64,000 nucleotides of DNA, taken from positions 233,416 through 297,415 of the forward strand of contig NZ_QPJJ01000003.1 of assembly GCF_003337485.1 (NCBI RefSeq), given 5' to 3'. Positions 8,277 through 17,272 of the stretch are shown piece after piece; the first letter of the stretch is position 1, and each line of letters begins with the position of its first letter. The notes beneath the pieces were generated by a model that saw only the letters and a program-made list of their open reading frames with translations, did no database searches and was not told the origin of the DNA. The stretch comes from Saliterribacillus persicus (GTDB lineage: Bacteria; Bacillota; Bacilli; Bacillales; Amphibacillaceae). A program made the translations under genes and the position numbers.

Positions 8277-9938
8277 TTAGCTTATATCATCTATTGCCTC
8301 TTGAATCGAATGATACTCATATTGTCCCTTATACTTTGAATCCCAATCTGCTTTTTTGAGTAAATCTCTAACTGGACCTTTCACTCCAGAAAATAAGAAG
8401 GTTATCTCTCCAGCCTGGCAATTCTCTATCATTTCCTCTAATGCGTGAATCGATACTGCATCAATAGAGTTAACTGCCGAAAAATCTAAAATAATATATT
8501 TTGTAGTCGGTTTATCTGCAACAAGGCCACACAATTTATCTTCTAGAAAGCTCATATTCGCGAAATATAAAGATTCATCCAGACGATAAATGATAAGATC
8601 CTCTCTTGTTTTAGCAGATGGATACCTTGAGATATTTCGATATACGCCAATTTTTTCAACATAACCGAGCTCTGCCATATGCGGATAGGCACTTTTCCAG
8701 ATAAATACTAATAATGAGAACACAACACCTATTAAAATACCTTGCTCAATGCCTATTACAAGCGTTGCAATAAAAGTAATAATCCAAGTAATAGCGTCTA
8801 ATTTTCTGATTTTAAACAAATATTTTAATTCTTTAATATCAATTAGACTATAGACTGCTACCATAATAATTGCTGCTAAAACTGCTTTTGGTAAAAAGTA
8901 AAATAGATCGGTTAAAAACAGCAATGTTATTAAAATCAATATCGCTGTTATAACAGAAGCTAATGGCGTTCTAGCACCTGATTGATAGTTAACTGCAGAC
9001 CGAGAGAAACCACCAGTTACAGGATACGCGGAGAAAAACGCGCCACCAACATTGGCAAGTCCAAGACCGACTAACTCTTTATTCGAGTCGACTTTATATT
9101 TTTCCTTAGCAGCAATTGCTTTAGCCATAGCAATAGACTCCATGAAACCTACAAATGAAATCGTTAATGCGATAGGAAGTAAAGCTACCATCGCATCTAT
9201 GCTAATCGAAGGCATAGATAGTACAGGTAAACCACCTGGCACCTCTCCTACAATATTTACATTTCTAGTGTGAAGATTTAACATTGCTACGGTTACAATA
9301 CTTAGGACAACAACCACTAATGGCCCTGGTACCTTTGGAATATATTTTTTAAAAATAACCAATAAAACAATACTAATAACACCAATAGCTAAGGTAATTG
9401 GATTAATCTCGCCGACACGCATAACCGACTCTCCTAGAATTTTAAAAACATCTTTCCCCGCTTCAAGCTTTACACCGATCAAATCCTTTAATTGGCTTAA
9501 ACCGATAATAATTGCTGCTGCAGATGTAAACCCACTAATAACGGCGTGCGACAAAAAATTCACCAGAAACCCTAACCGCAGTATTCCCATCAGAAATTGA
9601 ATAACCCCTACCATTAACATCAATAATAATGCTAATGAGATAAATTCTTGGGATCCAGGTTCTGCTAATGTCGATACACCGGTAAGAACTAGTAAGGAAA
9701 CCATCGCAACAGGTCCTACTGCAAGCTGTCTTGATGTACCAAATAAAGCATAGATGAGCAACGGGATTGTTGATGCATATAAACCTACTACTGGTGGTAA
9801 TCCAGCTAACATAGCATATGCCATCCCTTGTGGAATTAGCATAATTGCAACAATTAGACCTGCTTGTAAATCACTAGAAAGATCATCTTTTTTATAATTG
9901 GAAAGCCAATCTATGGCAGGAATCCATTTTCTAAACAT
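8277..9938 (-). CDS. SulP family anion transporter with STAS domain
   Basis: 553 residues. The N-terminal 10-14 membrane segments carry the SulP signature region (LIPQGMAYAMLAGLPPVVGLYAS, near residues 35-60), and the C-terminal cytoplasmic STAS domain spans about 440-550 (IILDFSAVNSIDAVSIHALEEM). The family moves sulfate, bicarbonate or dicarboxylates with H+ or Na+; the substrate is not fixed by sequence and no carbonic anhydrase is adjacent. AAAGGA lies eight bases before the ATG. Monocistronic. Confidence 0.9.
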   Translation of the reverse strand: MFRKWIPAIDWLSNYKKDDLSSDLQAGLIVAIMLIPQGMAYAMLAGLPPVVGLYASTIPLLIYALFGTSRQLAVGPVAMVSLLVLTGVSTLAEPGSQEFISLALLLMLMVGVIQFLMGILRLGFLVNFLSHAVISGFTSAAAIIIGLSQLKDLIGVKLEAGKDVFKILGESVMRVGEINPITLAIGVISIVLLVIFKKYIPKVPGPLVVVVLSIVTVAMLNLHTRNVNIVGEVPGGLPVLSMPSISIDAMVALLPIALTISFVGFMESIAMAKAIAAKEKYKVDSNKELVGLGLANVGGAFFSAYPVTGGFSRSAVNYQSGARTPLASVITAILILITLLFLTDLFYFLPKAVLAAIIMVAVYSLIDIKELKYLFKIRKLDAITWIITFIATLVIGIEQGILIGVVFSLLVFIWKSAYPHMAELGYVEKIGVYRNISRYPSAKTREDLIIYRLDESLYFANMSFLEDKLCGLVADKPTTKYIILDFSAVNSIDAVSIHALEEMIENCQAGEITFLFSGVKGPVRDLLKKADWDSKYKGQYEYHSIQEAIDDIS

Positions 9939-10131
9939 TATATATTTCCTTTCTGTGAGTGTAGTTTTTATTTTATACCTATACCCCTACACCTATAATA
10001 CAAGAAATTAATTTAGATTGCAATTTCCTTTTACTCTTTCCTCTAGCCTCCAAAAATAAACAGCAATAAAAGCATATTCTTTTATTAATTTAGAGATAAG
10101 CTATACAATCGTTCTATTACATGGAAAAAGG

Positions 10132-11193
10132 ATGAAAACGATGCGCGATGTCTATGCAGATGTGATTCAATTTCGAGGGAATCATTATGACTTTGGATAT
10201 AAACAAGGACTTAAAATTAAAGATGGAGCGATTTTGACTAATCGCTTAAAACTTTGGGCTTCACGGCGTAAGCACCATCTACTTATAGAAAAAAACCAAG
10301 TGGAAACACAAATAAAAAGGTATGCACCTTTTGTTTGGGAAGAGTTAGTTGGATTAAGTGACGCCCTGGAGTGGACAATTGATGAAGCGCTAGTGGAATT
10401 CGGTGGGTATTATTTGGAGTATGGCAGAAGCGGATGTTCCATTTTAACAGGCGATACTTTCTTAGTCAGAAACTATGACAATGCACCTCAAACCTATGAA
10501 GGGCGTTATTGTTTGTTTCAGCCAACCGATGGTGGGTATGCAACCATTGGACCAACGATGCAAATAACCGGACGATCAGATGGTTTAAATGAAAAAGGCT
10601 TAACCATGGGTTACAATTTCGTAAATCGAATTGGATCTGATACTGGATTTATTTGCAATATGATTGGTCGAATGATTCTCGAAATGTGCTCAAATGTTGA
10701 GGAAGCGATCGATTTATTAAAAGAAATTCCTCATAGACATTCCTTTAGTTATATCTTGGCAGACGGAAGCGGAAACAAAGCGATAGTGGAAGCTTCTTCA
10801 CGCAAGGTCATGGTGAATCGAACGAATTTCCCTATCTGTACAAATCATTTCTTTTCATTGACCGAGGAAAATCGCTACCGGATGGAGGAATCGAATATTC
10901 GGTTAGATGCTATGAAGAATAAAGCAACACCCGGCTTATCAAAAGAAGACGCTTTTAAGCTACTAAATGATCCGTCACAGGGAGTCTTCTCTGAAAAATA
11001 TGGAGCATGGGCCGGAACACTTCATACTGCATGGTATGAGCCTAGTTCTCTCGAGACTGGTTTTGCTCTTGGACCCAATCGAATTCCTATTATTTTTCCA
11101 TTTAAGGACTGGCTTTCAGGCAGTAAATTTCCAATTCGGAAAATTAAAGGCGCTATACCTACTTCTGATGGTTTTGTTAATGAGTTATTATGA
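10132..11193 (+). CDS. C45-family Ntn hydrolase / acyltransferase (AAT-like)
   Basis: 353 residues, resembling the peptidase C45/acyl-CoA:6-aminopenicillanate acyltransferase family. In that family an internal Cys becomes the N-terminal nucleophile after self-cleavage. The candidate is Cys near residue 102 in GRSGCSILTG, followed by the conserved VRNYD and later SDGLNEKGLTMGYNF and CTNHF. Family members hydrolyse or transfer acyl groups on amides; the real substrate in bacilli is unknown. Cytoplasmic, no signal peptide. ATG at 10132 has GGAAAAAGG upstream; ATG at 10141 is an alternative. Its 3' end nearly touches the convergent methyltransferase gene. Confidence 0.8.
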   Translation: MKTMRDVYADVIQFRGNHYDFGYKQGLKIKDGAILTNRLKLWASRRKHHLLIEKNQVETQIKRYAPFVWEELVGLSDALEWTIDEALVEFGGYYLEYGRSGCSILTGDTFLVRNYDNAPQTYEGRYCLFQPTDGGYATIGPTMQITGRSDGLNEKGLTMGYNFVNRIGSDTGFICNMIGRMILEMCSNVEEAIDLLKEIPHRHSFSYILADGSGNKAIVEASSRKVMVNRTNFPICTNHFFSLTEENRYRMEESNIRLDAMKNKATPGLSKEDAFKLLNDPSQGVFSEKYGAWAGTLHTAWYEPSSLETGFALGPNRIPIIFPFKDWLSGSKFPIRKIKGAIPTSDGFVNELL

Positions 11194-11198
11194 CAATT

Positions 11199-11807
11199 CT
11201 ATTCCGCCGGCTTTTCTGCCCATAGCTGGATAAGATGGGAGGTTCCGTTATGACCGGCTCCCTCTTGTCTATTTTTTTCACCATAAAAGAAATGCTTTAC
11301 TTTAAAATCCTTAAAAGCTGTTAAAAATTCATCAGGCGTACAAAGCATGTCCTCTTTCTTTGGTCCCCCTGTTTGATAGGAAAGCTGATCCTTGGAATAC
11401 ATTTCTATCAGGACTGAACCTTTTGGTTTTGTAGTTTGTTTTATTTGCTGATACAACTCTTCTCTAACTTTCAAGTTACCAATATGGCCAAATATATTAA
11501 AAACGATATCAAAAGCTTCTTTTGGCCATTCTGTTGATTTTGTTAAGTCAACCTCTTCTTTAGTGATCTCGACACCCGCTTCTTCTGCTAGTTGACTCAT
11601 TTTTTCTAGGCCAACCTTGGAATAGTCCCATGCAGTTACGTTATGGCCAAGCTTAGCTGCAAAAACCGCATTGCGACCCTCGCCTTCTGCTAAAGCTAAT
11701 ACGTTACCAGCATCAAGCTTAGGAAGCATCTCCTCTATAAAAGCATTTGGCCTTTTTCCATATAGGTATTCCTTATTTGAAAATTTTTCATCCCAATGAT
11801 TTGTCAT
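11199..11807 (-). CDS. Class I SAM-dependent methyltransferase (TehB-like)
   Basis: About 202 residues. Rossmann-type methyltransferase with the SAM-binding loop ALAEGEGRNAVFAA (about 38-52), acidic residue region AWDYSKVGLEKM, and DIVFNIFGHI. The NHWDEKFSNKEYLYGKRPNAF start is characteristic of a small-molecule methyltransferase group related to TehB. ATG at 11807 has AGGAGG seven bases upstream and overlaps the previous gene's stop as TGATG, implying translational coupling. Substrate unknown. Its 3' end lies 5 bases from the convergent acyltransferase gene with no terminator between. Confidence 0.85.
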   Translation of the reverse strand: MTNHWDEKFSNKEYLYGKRPNAFIEEMLPKLDAGNVLALAEGEGRNAVFAAKLGHNVTAWDYSKVGLEKMSQLAEEAGVEITKEEVDLTKSTEWPKEAFDIVFNIFGHIGNLKVREELYQQIKQTTKPKGSVLIEMYSKDQLSYQTGGPKKEDMLCTPDEFLTAFKDFKVKHFFYGEKNRQEGAGHNGTSHLIQLWAEKPAE

Positions 11808-12361
11808 CACATATCCTCCTTCCAAACCTTCTGATATTTCTTTTTATACTTTTCTCTTTCCTCTAAGCCAATGAGATCCAAGGCTTCTTTTTTAACCTTT
11901 GTGTCTTCTGTTTCCATATATAAATGATGCATACTACTGATAATATCAAAGCGAATTAAGGTATCATTTTTCTCATCAATACATGCTTGAAAACGATTAG
12001 ATAAATTAGTAACAACAAGCTTACGTTGCGTCTTTCCAGCTAAGCCAATTCTCCAGATTGATTGAAGGCTATGTCGTAAAGTTACAAACTTTGAATCATA
12101 TGTAACCTGCCATATTTTATTAAAGTCATCAAAAATTCTTTCCTCATAATCACTTTTTGCTAAATGGGCTAAAAATTGAGCTGCTCTTGATCGTTTATGT
12201 GCATCCTTGTGATCAAGATCGACAACAAGTTCATCCCAGACTTCATATACCCAATCAACTTCTAGTTGCATAAAGTCTAATAGTTTTAAATATGCTTCAT
12301 ATTGTACTTGCTTATCTTCATGTTCCAATTGTGCGAACGATAGTTGAACCTCTTCATCCAT
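11807..12361 (-). CDS. HEAT-repeat-like helical protein
   Basis: About 184 residues, almost entirely helical, with HEAT/armadillo-like pairs (for example HKRSRAAQFLAHLAKSDYEERIFDDF and VTLRHSLQSIWRIGLAGKTQR). No catalytic motif. ATG at 12361 is preceded by GGGAG at nine bases; the ATG at 12370 abuts that site and is too close. Coupled by TGATG to the methyltransferase, so it may be a partner or scaffold for it (inference). Confidence 0.75.
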   Translation of the reverse strand: MDEEVQLSFAQLEHEDKQVQYEAYLKLLDFMQLEVDWVYEVWDELVVDLDHKDAHKRSRAAQFLAHLAKSDYEERIFDDFNKIWQVTYDSKFVTLRHSLQSIWRIGLAGKTQRKLVVTNLSNRFQACIDEKNDTLIRFDIISSMHHLYMETEDTKVKKEALDLIGLEEREKYKKKYQKVWKEDM

Positions 12362-12435
12362 ATTGTTCATCTCCCTTCATGATTATTATACATGCCTCAA
12401 CTCTTATCACGAAAAATTTGTTCGGTCTCCCATCA

Positions 12436-12464
12436 TTGACGGGTGATAAAAAATTGATTACAAT
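12436..12464 (+). promoter_or_regulatory. Sigma-A promoter of the ArsR-rhodanese operon
   Basis: TTGACG (12436-12441), 17-base spacer, TACAAT (12459-12464): five of six matches in each box, 44 bases before the ATG and directly followed by the operator palindrome. Confidence 0.75.
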
Positions 12465-12466
12465 TT

Positions 12467-12494
12467 ATCTATTCAACAAATCCATTGAATAGAT
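12467..12494 (+). promoter_or_regulatory. Operator palindrome for ArsR-type repressor
   Basis: Perfect 10-bp arms ATCTATTCAA / TTGAATAGAT separated by 8 bases, placed between the -10 box and the ribosome site. The ATTCAA..TTGAAT form is typical of ArsR/SmtB-family operators. Inference: autorepression by the first gene. Confidence 0.75.
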
Positions 12495-12507
12495 GAGGTG
12501 ATGAACC

Positions 12508-13191
12508 ATGCAGGATTTAAAAACATGGAGTAATGAAATCAGCCAAGTGTATGGCCTACTTGGAAAAGCGCTGGCCAACCCAAAAAGAGTCCTAATTTTG
12601 GAAATTTTGACACAAGGGGAAAGTACAGTAGATTCACTTTCTCGTACCACGAATATTTCTGTTGCTAGTGTGTCACAGCATCTACAGGTTTTGGCACAAG
12701 CCCAATTAGTAGATAAACGTCGTGAAAAAAATTACTTCTACTATTCAATTGCTGATAAAGATACGACTGAATTATTCTTCACGTTACAGAGAATTGCTAA
12801 TAAACGTGTAAAAGAAATTAAAGAGATTGAAAAATCTTTCCTAGCGAACGATTCCCAAATTGAAGCTATATCAGCTTCCGAGCTCGATCAAAGACTAAAG
12901 GAAGAACCAACGATTTTGCTGGATGTCAGACCGACAAACGAATATGAAGAAGAGCATATTCCAGGAGCAATATCGATTCCGCTAGCACAACTCGAGGAAA
13001 AACTAACTTTATTACCAAAGACAGCTTCCGTTGTTGCATATTGCCGTGGTAATTACTGTTTAATGTCACAAGAAGCAGTTGATTTTTTGAAAAAGAAAGG
13101 GTATCAAGCAACCACTTTCGCTGGCAATGTATTCACCTGGAAAACGTATTGGAATACGAATGAAAAAGAAGGTAATCAAGATGAAAACTAA
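12508..13191 (+). CDS. ArsR-family repressor fused to a rhodanese domain
   Basis: 227 residues. Winged helix-turn-helix (about 15-95; STVDSLSRTTNISVASVSQHLQVL) of the ArsR family, then a rhodanese domain (about 115-215; ILLDVRPTNEYEEEHIPGAISIP) with active-site Cys in AYCRGNYC. Such fusions probably sense reactive sulfur or thiol-modifying compounds through the rhodanese Cys (inference). A promoter and a perfect palindrome precede it. The MFS gene overlaps its end by 11 bases, so the exporter is the likely regulated target. Confidence 0.9.
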   Translation: MQDLKTWSNEISQVYGLLGKALANPKRVLILEILTQGESTVDSLSRTTNISVASVSQHLQVLAQAQLVDKRREKNYFYYSIADKDTTELFFTLQRIANKRVKEIKEIEKSFLANDSQIEAISASELDQRLKEEPTILLDVRPTNEYEEEHIPGAISIPLAQLEEKLTLLPKTASVVAYCRGNYCLMSQEAVDFLKKKGYQATTFAGNVFTWKTYWNTNEKEGNQDEN

Positions 13192-14452
13192 GGAAAACAC
13201 TTTAATTGAACAATATAAGCATGATGAACAAAAACAGGAAAAACTCTACAAAAAAACACTATTTATTGTTGTACTTTCCCAAATATTTGGAGGCGCTGGA
13301 CTCGCAGCAGGAATTACAGTTGGTGCCTTACTCGCAAAGGATATGCTAGGAACAGACAGTTATGCGGGACTACCTGTTGGACTTTTTACATTAGGTTCAG
13401 CAGGCGCTGCACTTATTGTAGGTCGCTTATCACAAAGATATGGAAGAAGGTTTGGATTATCTTTCGGTTTTATTAGTGGTGGACTCGGCGCTTTAGGTAT
13501 CGTTTTAGCAGCAGTATTAAATAATATTTGGCTCTTATTTATCTTTTTACTTATTTATGGTGCTGGAACCGCTACTAACTTGCAAGCAAGATATGCTGGA
13601 ACAGATCTTGCTAAAGATACACAACGCGCTACAGCTGTCAGTATAGCAATGGTTTCTACTACTTTTGGTGCGGTTGCTGGACCAAATTTAGTCGATGTGA
13701 TGGGCGACTTTGCTGTTAGTATTGGTGTTCCAGCATTATCAGGTCCATTTATTCTTGCTGGTGTTGCTTATATTTTTGCTGGACTTATCTTATTTGGTTT
13801 TTTACGACCAGATCCATTATTACTTTCTCAAGCCATTGTTCGAAAAGACGAAGAGAGCAATGTAAAAGGAGATACGCATCAATCTAAAACAGTAAGGACA
13901 TTAAAACATGGAGTGGCTCTAGGTACCATTATTATGGTAACGAGCCAGCTTGTAATGGTCGCGATAATGACCATGACCCCTGTACATATGGGGGATCATG
14001 GTCATAGTCTAGGTGCAATCGGTATGGTAATAGGAGTTCACATTGGAGCAATGTACCTTCCTTCCCTTGTGACGGGGATTTTGGTCGATAAAATCGGTCG
14101 GGTAATAATGGCTGTGGCCTCAGGAGTCACCTTGCTTTTTGCAGGAATCTTACCCGCCGTTGCACCTTCTGATTCCTTGCCAGTATTAATTATGTCTTTA
14201 GCTTTACTTGGACTCGGATGGAACTTTGGTGTAATTAGTGGCACTGCATTAATCGTTGATGCTACCACACCAGTCACTCGTGCGAAAACGCAAGGTAAAG
14301 CAGATGTGTTCATCGCTTTATCCGGCGCTTCAGGTGGTGCCATCTCAGGTATGGTTGTTGCAGGAGCAAGTTTTATCAGTTTATCAGTGATTGGTGGTAT
14401 CTTAGCCCTACTTCTCGTTCCATTAGTATTTTGGGTGAAATGGAAAAATTGA
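13181..14452 (+). CDS. MFS transporter
   Basis: About 423 residues with 12 predicted membrane helices and the MFS loop motif GRLSQRYGRRFGL between helices 2 and 3. Start at 13181 (MKTKENTL) has GAAGG upstream and overlaps the repressor gene by 11 bases; ATGs at 13127 and 13160 are less well placed. A His-containing loop (MTPVHMGDHGHSLGAIG) lies in the second half. Substrate unknown. Co-transcription with an ArsR-rhodanese repressor suggests export of a toxic or thiol-reactive compound. Confidence 0.87.
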   Translation: MKTKENTLIEQYKHDEQKQEKLYKKTLFIVVLSQIFGGAGLAAGITVGALLAKDMLGTDSYAGLPVGLFTLGSAGAALIVGRLSQRYGRRFGLSFGFISGGLGALGIVLAAVLNNIWLLFIFLLIYGAGTATNLQARYAGTDLAKDTQRATAVSIAMVSTTFGAVAGPNLVDVMGDFAVSIGVPALSGPFILAGVAYIFAGLILFGFLRPDPLLLSQAIVRKDEESNVKGDTHQSKTVRTLKHGVALGTIIMVTSQLVMVAIMTMTPVHMGDHGHSLGAIGMVIGVHIGAMYLPSLVTGILVDKIGRVIMAVASGVTLLFAGILPAVAPSDSLPVLIMSLALLGLGWNFGVISGTALIVDATTPVTRAKTQGKADVFIALSGASGGAISGMVVAGASFISLSVIGGILALLLVPLVFWVKWKN

Positions 14453-14611
14453 TTTTTGAAAACTGGTTCATCCATCAGAGAGTTTTATTGCTGGTGAATG
14501 CTAGAAGATTAGCATACAAAGATTACTTATCGTAAGAAAATTATATAATAACCTAACCCTTGGCATATTTTCGACTTATCTTTAATCCTTCTAAACATTT
14601 GATTTTAGAAC

Positions 14612-14650
14612 ATAAAAAACTTGAATAAGTTATGTATTCAAGTTTTTTAT
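14612..14650. terminator. Bidirectional terminator
   Basis: AAAAAACTTGAATA / TATTCAAGTTTTTT with a 7-base loop: a perfect 14-bp palindrome between the MFS gene and the convergent GNAT gene. Confidence 0.9.
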
Positions 14651-14729
14651 GTTTATTCAAATTGTCTTGTTCAACCACAACCGTTTGGGTTATATAGTTT
14701 TTATTTAACTCTTCATGTAGTTATAAATA

Positions 14730-15230
14730 TTAAATTATTAAAATCATTGTATGAGAGCTTCCATCAAAATCATAACCCTTAAAGCCTAATTTTTTATAAA
14801 CATGAATTGCATTACTATTTTCTTCGTCTACACTTAATGATATAGATTTAAAACCATCATTTTTTGCGTGCTCAATAATCTTCCTCATTAACAAAAATCC
14901 TAAACCTCTGCCTCTTAGCACTTTCTTAACTGCTAAGCCCAATTCAGGTGTGTTTGAATCCACGTACCCGTAGCCTTTGTTCTCACTATCAAATAATCTA
15001 TACCATGCAGCTCCCACTTTTTCCCCTTCCAAATTATACGCAATCAGGGCTTTATCACCTTTTCTTCCCCAATCAACATAATACTTTTTAATATTAGGCA
15101 AGCTTAATAATTCTTCTTTGGATGGTTTGTTTTGAGGAATATGAAGAGATTCATATAACATATCCTTTAAAAAATTAAGGTCATCCCTTTCCATTTCTTT
15201 TATATAAAATATTTTTACCACCATCCACAA
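14730..15230 (-). CDS. GNAT family N-acetyltransferase
   Basis: About 166 residues with the full GNAT fold. The acetyl-CoA pyrophosphate loop is VLRGRGLGFLLM (Q/RxxGxG/A form), followed by IEHAKNDGFKSISLSVDEENSNAIHVYKKLGFKGYD, a typical motif-B ending. Substrate unknown. The N-terminus is uncertain: ATG at 15224 or a nearby GTG fits as well as the longer frame, because the ribosome site is weak. It stands alone, facing the MFS gene across a terminator. Confidence 0.82.
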   Translation of the reverse strand: MWMVVKIFYIKEMERDDLNFLKDMLYESLHIPQNKPSKEELLSLPNIKKYYVDWGRKGDKALIAYNLEGEKVGAAWYRLFDSENKGYGYVDSNTPELGLAVKKVLRGRGLGFLLMRKIIEHAKNDGFKSISLSVDEENSNAIHVYKKLGFKGYDFDGSSHTMILII

Positions 15231-15443
15231 AGTTTATTTATTTTATTTTTTCCTCATCACTACTCTTATTATTGAAAAAAACAGTTAACTCAAAAAAATA
15301 TTTTTAGATCTATTCTTATCCTTGTTTTCGAATGAAATGAATATCCACTAGATAATATTCAATGCTTACCTTCTAAACAGCCATATCATATTAAATAGTC
15401 CAGGAATTTAAGACTGCCTATTCGTTTGATAAAAAAGCATTTC

Positions 15444-16298
15444 TTACTCTTTTTCTATCCCGGCGACTCCTAATCCTCCAGGCCCAGCATGAGAAGAAAT
15501 CATTGCCCCAGCTTGTAACCAAGTGATATTTTCAAAACCATTTTCTTTTGCTATTTCTGTTATATTCTTTTTGATTTTTTCATCGATACCGATCGAATAA
15601 ATAAAAAATAGTTGCTCTTTATCAAGATTATATTGATTGAAATACTCTTGAATTAGTTTTTCAATAACCACACTCATTTTTCCTCGATATTTTTTAGTAG
15701 AAACAAGCTTACCATCTTTTAATTCAATACAAGGCTTTATTTTTAATAGTGCCCCACCAAGATAAGCCATATTACTAACTCTTCCACCCGCTTTTAAAAA
15801 TTCCAAACTACCTGGAACAAATGCTAGTCTGGATTTCGGGACGATATTTTGTATTTTTTCCACTAATTTCTCAGGTTCGATTGCTGGTTCTTTTTCCAAT
15901 AAGTTCACTGCATACAACACAATAGCTGCTAATCCACCGGTTACATTTAAGGCGTCGATCAGATATATATCATCCATTTCTTCCGTCGCGATTACGCAAT
16001 TTTGAAATGAAGAAGATGCTTTAGATGTATATCCAATATGCACAATAACAGACCCCGGATTTTTCGCTTTAATATCATTAAAAAACTGTTCATATTCATG
16101 GATATTCGTCGCTGTCGTTGAAGGTATCTTTTTCGTTCGGTTATAAAAGTCAAAAATGTCCTCTACTGGTAAGGAACCATCTAAATAATCTTTGCCATCC
16201 ATAATAACGTGCATCGGAACCACTTTAACAGTTTCGCTTTCGACAACATCTTTAGGTAAATCTGCTCCGCTTTCTGTAGTCAAAATAATATTTGTCAT
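15444..16298 (-). CDS. DegV family fatty-acid-binding protein (FakB-like)
   Basis: 284 residues. Begins TNIILTTESGADLP and contains the DegV hallmarks IPSTTATN (about 59), GYTSKASSSFQN and KAGGRVSNMAYLGGALLKIKP. DegV/FakB proteins bind a fatty acid in a central pocket and present it to the FakA kinase for phosphorylation and phospholipid synthesis. No fakA is adjacent, so which chain it binds is open. AGGAT lies about ten bases before the ATG. Confidence 0.92.
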   Translation of the reverse strand: MTNIILTTESGADLPKDVVESETVKVVPMHVIMDGKDYLDGSLPVEDIFDFYNRTKKIPSTTATNIHEYEQFFNDIKAKNPGSVIVHIGYTSKASSSFQNCVIATEEMDDIYLIDALNVTGGLAAIVLYAVNLLEKEPAIEPEKLVEKIQNIVPKSRLAFVPGSLEFLKAGGRVSNMAYLGGALLKIKPCIELKDGKLVSTKKYRGKMSVVIEKLIQEYFNQYNLDKEQLFFIYSIGIDEKIKKNITEIAKENGFENITWLQAGAMISSHAGPGGLGVAGIEKE

Positions 16299-16664
16299 TT
16301 TGCAGTATCCTTTCTACGTGTATAATTTTAATTTCTGCTCTTACTCTTACTATACATGATTATCGGTTAGCTATCAGAAGTATATAGATTAACAGGTAAG
16401 AATGAAACCAAATGTACTGGTTTTAATTCTACTATATTTCATAATTGTTGCTTTTCGCAGAGTTGATAGGACAACTCGTATTTGAGTTTAATTTAGATCC
16501 AGCAATCTTTACCAGAAATAATCGTCAATAGTTGCTAAATAATAAAGTATTAATTTGCTTTAAATTACATAATAACCCATATGAATGAATTTATTCTTTC
16601 AATATTCTTTGTTACCATAAACTTATTCCCTGCTGGTGTTGTTTTTTCGAAAGGTGATGGTTTT
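16299..16664. other. Intergenic region, DegV promoter side
   Basis: About 365 bases between the divergent DegV and small membrane protein genes. AT-rich, with no convincing -35/-10 pair, RNA or repeat visible. Confidence 0.5.
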
Positions 16665-16883
16665 ATGAAAAAGAAAAAACTCAATATTACGGCTACTACA
16701 TTATCCTTAATTTATTGTTTCGTTTTGGCTTATTTTTTCTTAATTGCAGAACCTGCAACAGAAAATCCCAACAGACCATTATGGATACATTCTATAATTC
16801 CAGCAGGAGTTGTAGTTATTAAGATTTTTTTCGATTATGTAATTAAAAAAGATTATATACGTGATTATCTTGACAAAAAATAG
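16665..16883 (+). CDS. Small two-helix membrane protein
   Basis: 72 residues with two hydrophobic helices (TLSLIYCFVLAYFFLIAEP and SIIPAGVVVIKIFFDYVI) and basic ends. ATG at 16665 has AAAGGTG eight bases upstream. A longer frame from 16581 lacks a ribosome site but would add another hydrophobic stretch. Family not recognised. Confidence 0.6.
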   Translation: MKKKKLNITATTLSLIYCFVLAYFFLIAEPATENPNRPLWIHSIIPAGVVVIKIFFDYVIKKDYIRDYLDKK

Positions 16884-16925
16884 TGATGTAAGTCGATTAA
16901 CTTATCGACAGAGGAGTCCTTTTTT

Positions 16926-16968
16926 GGGATTTGGATTATTACCAAATCCTTAGAAAGGATTTTTTATT
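16926..16968 (+). terminator. Terminator with alternative upstream pairing
   Basis: AAATCCTT / AAGGATTT with a 3-base loop followed by TTTATT (16944-16967). The left arm can also pair with an earlier GGATTTGG (16927-16934), giving a mutually exclusive hairpin. Most simply it terminates the small membrane protein gene; an attenuator role is possible. Confidence 0.65.
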
Positions 16969-17272
16969 GGGAAACGATTTTTTGAATACCCTAATAATAT
17001 TAAATCGAATCTATTTAAGCAGAAAATTGTGATTATTTATACATAATTTATTATTTTTATAGGTTTCTCTTATGGTAGAATAAAATGAGCATTCTGTTAG
17101 AAGAGCTATATGATTTTTAAAATTATTTTTAAAAATCCTCGAAAAACATTTAGAAAACAATTTAATTATTGATGGAAATACTCCTAAACTTCTGCCATTA
17201 AGAACATTTAAGTGGAACTAGATATGCAATAATACCAAAAATTATTTATATGATCGTATGAGGAGGAGCAAC
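16969..17272 (+). other. Leader/intergenic region before nhaC
   Basis: About 300 AT-rich bases holding a candidate -10 TAGAAT near 17090 without a clear -35, and an AT-rich inverted repeat GATTTTTAAAA / TTTTAAAAATC at 17112-17137. No known riboswitch architecture was recognised. Confidence 0.45.

Noticed and set aside
16884-17272. Sodium riboswitch before nhaC
   Set aside because: Only an alternative-pairing terminator and AT-rich sequence are visible; I could not match a known riboswitch core.
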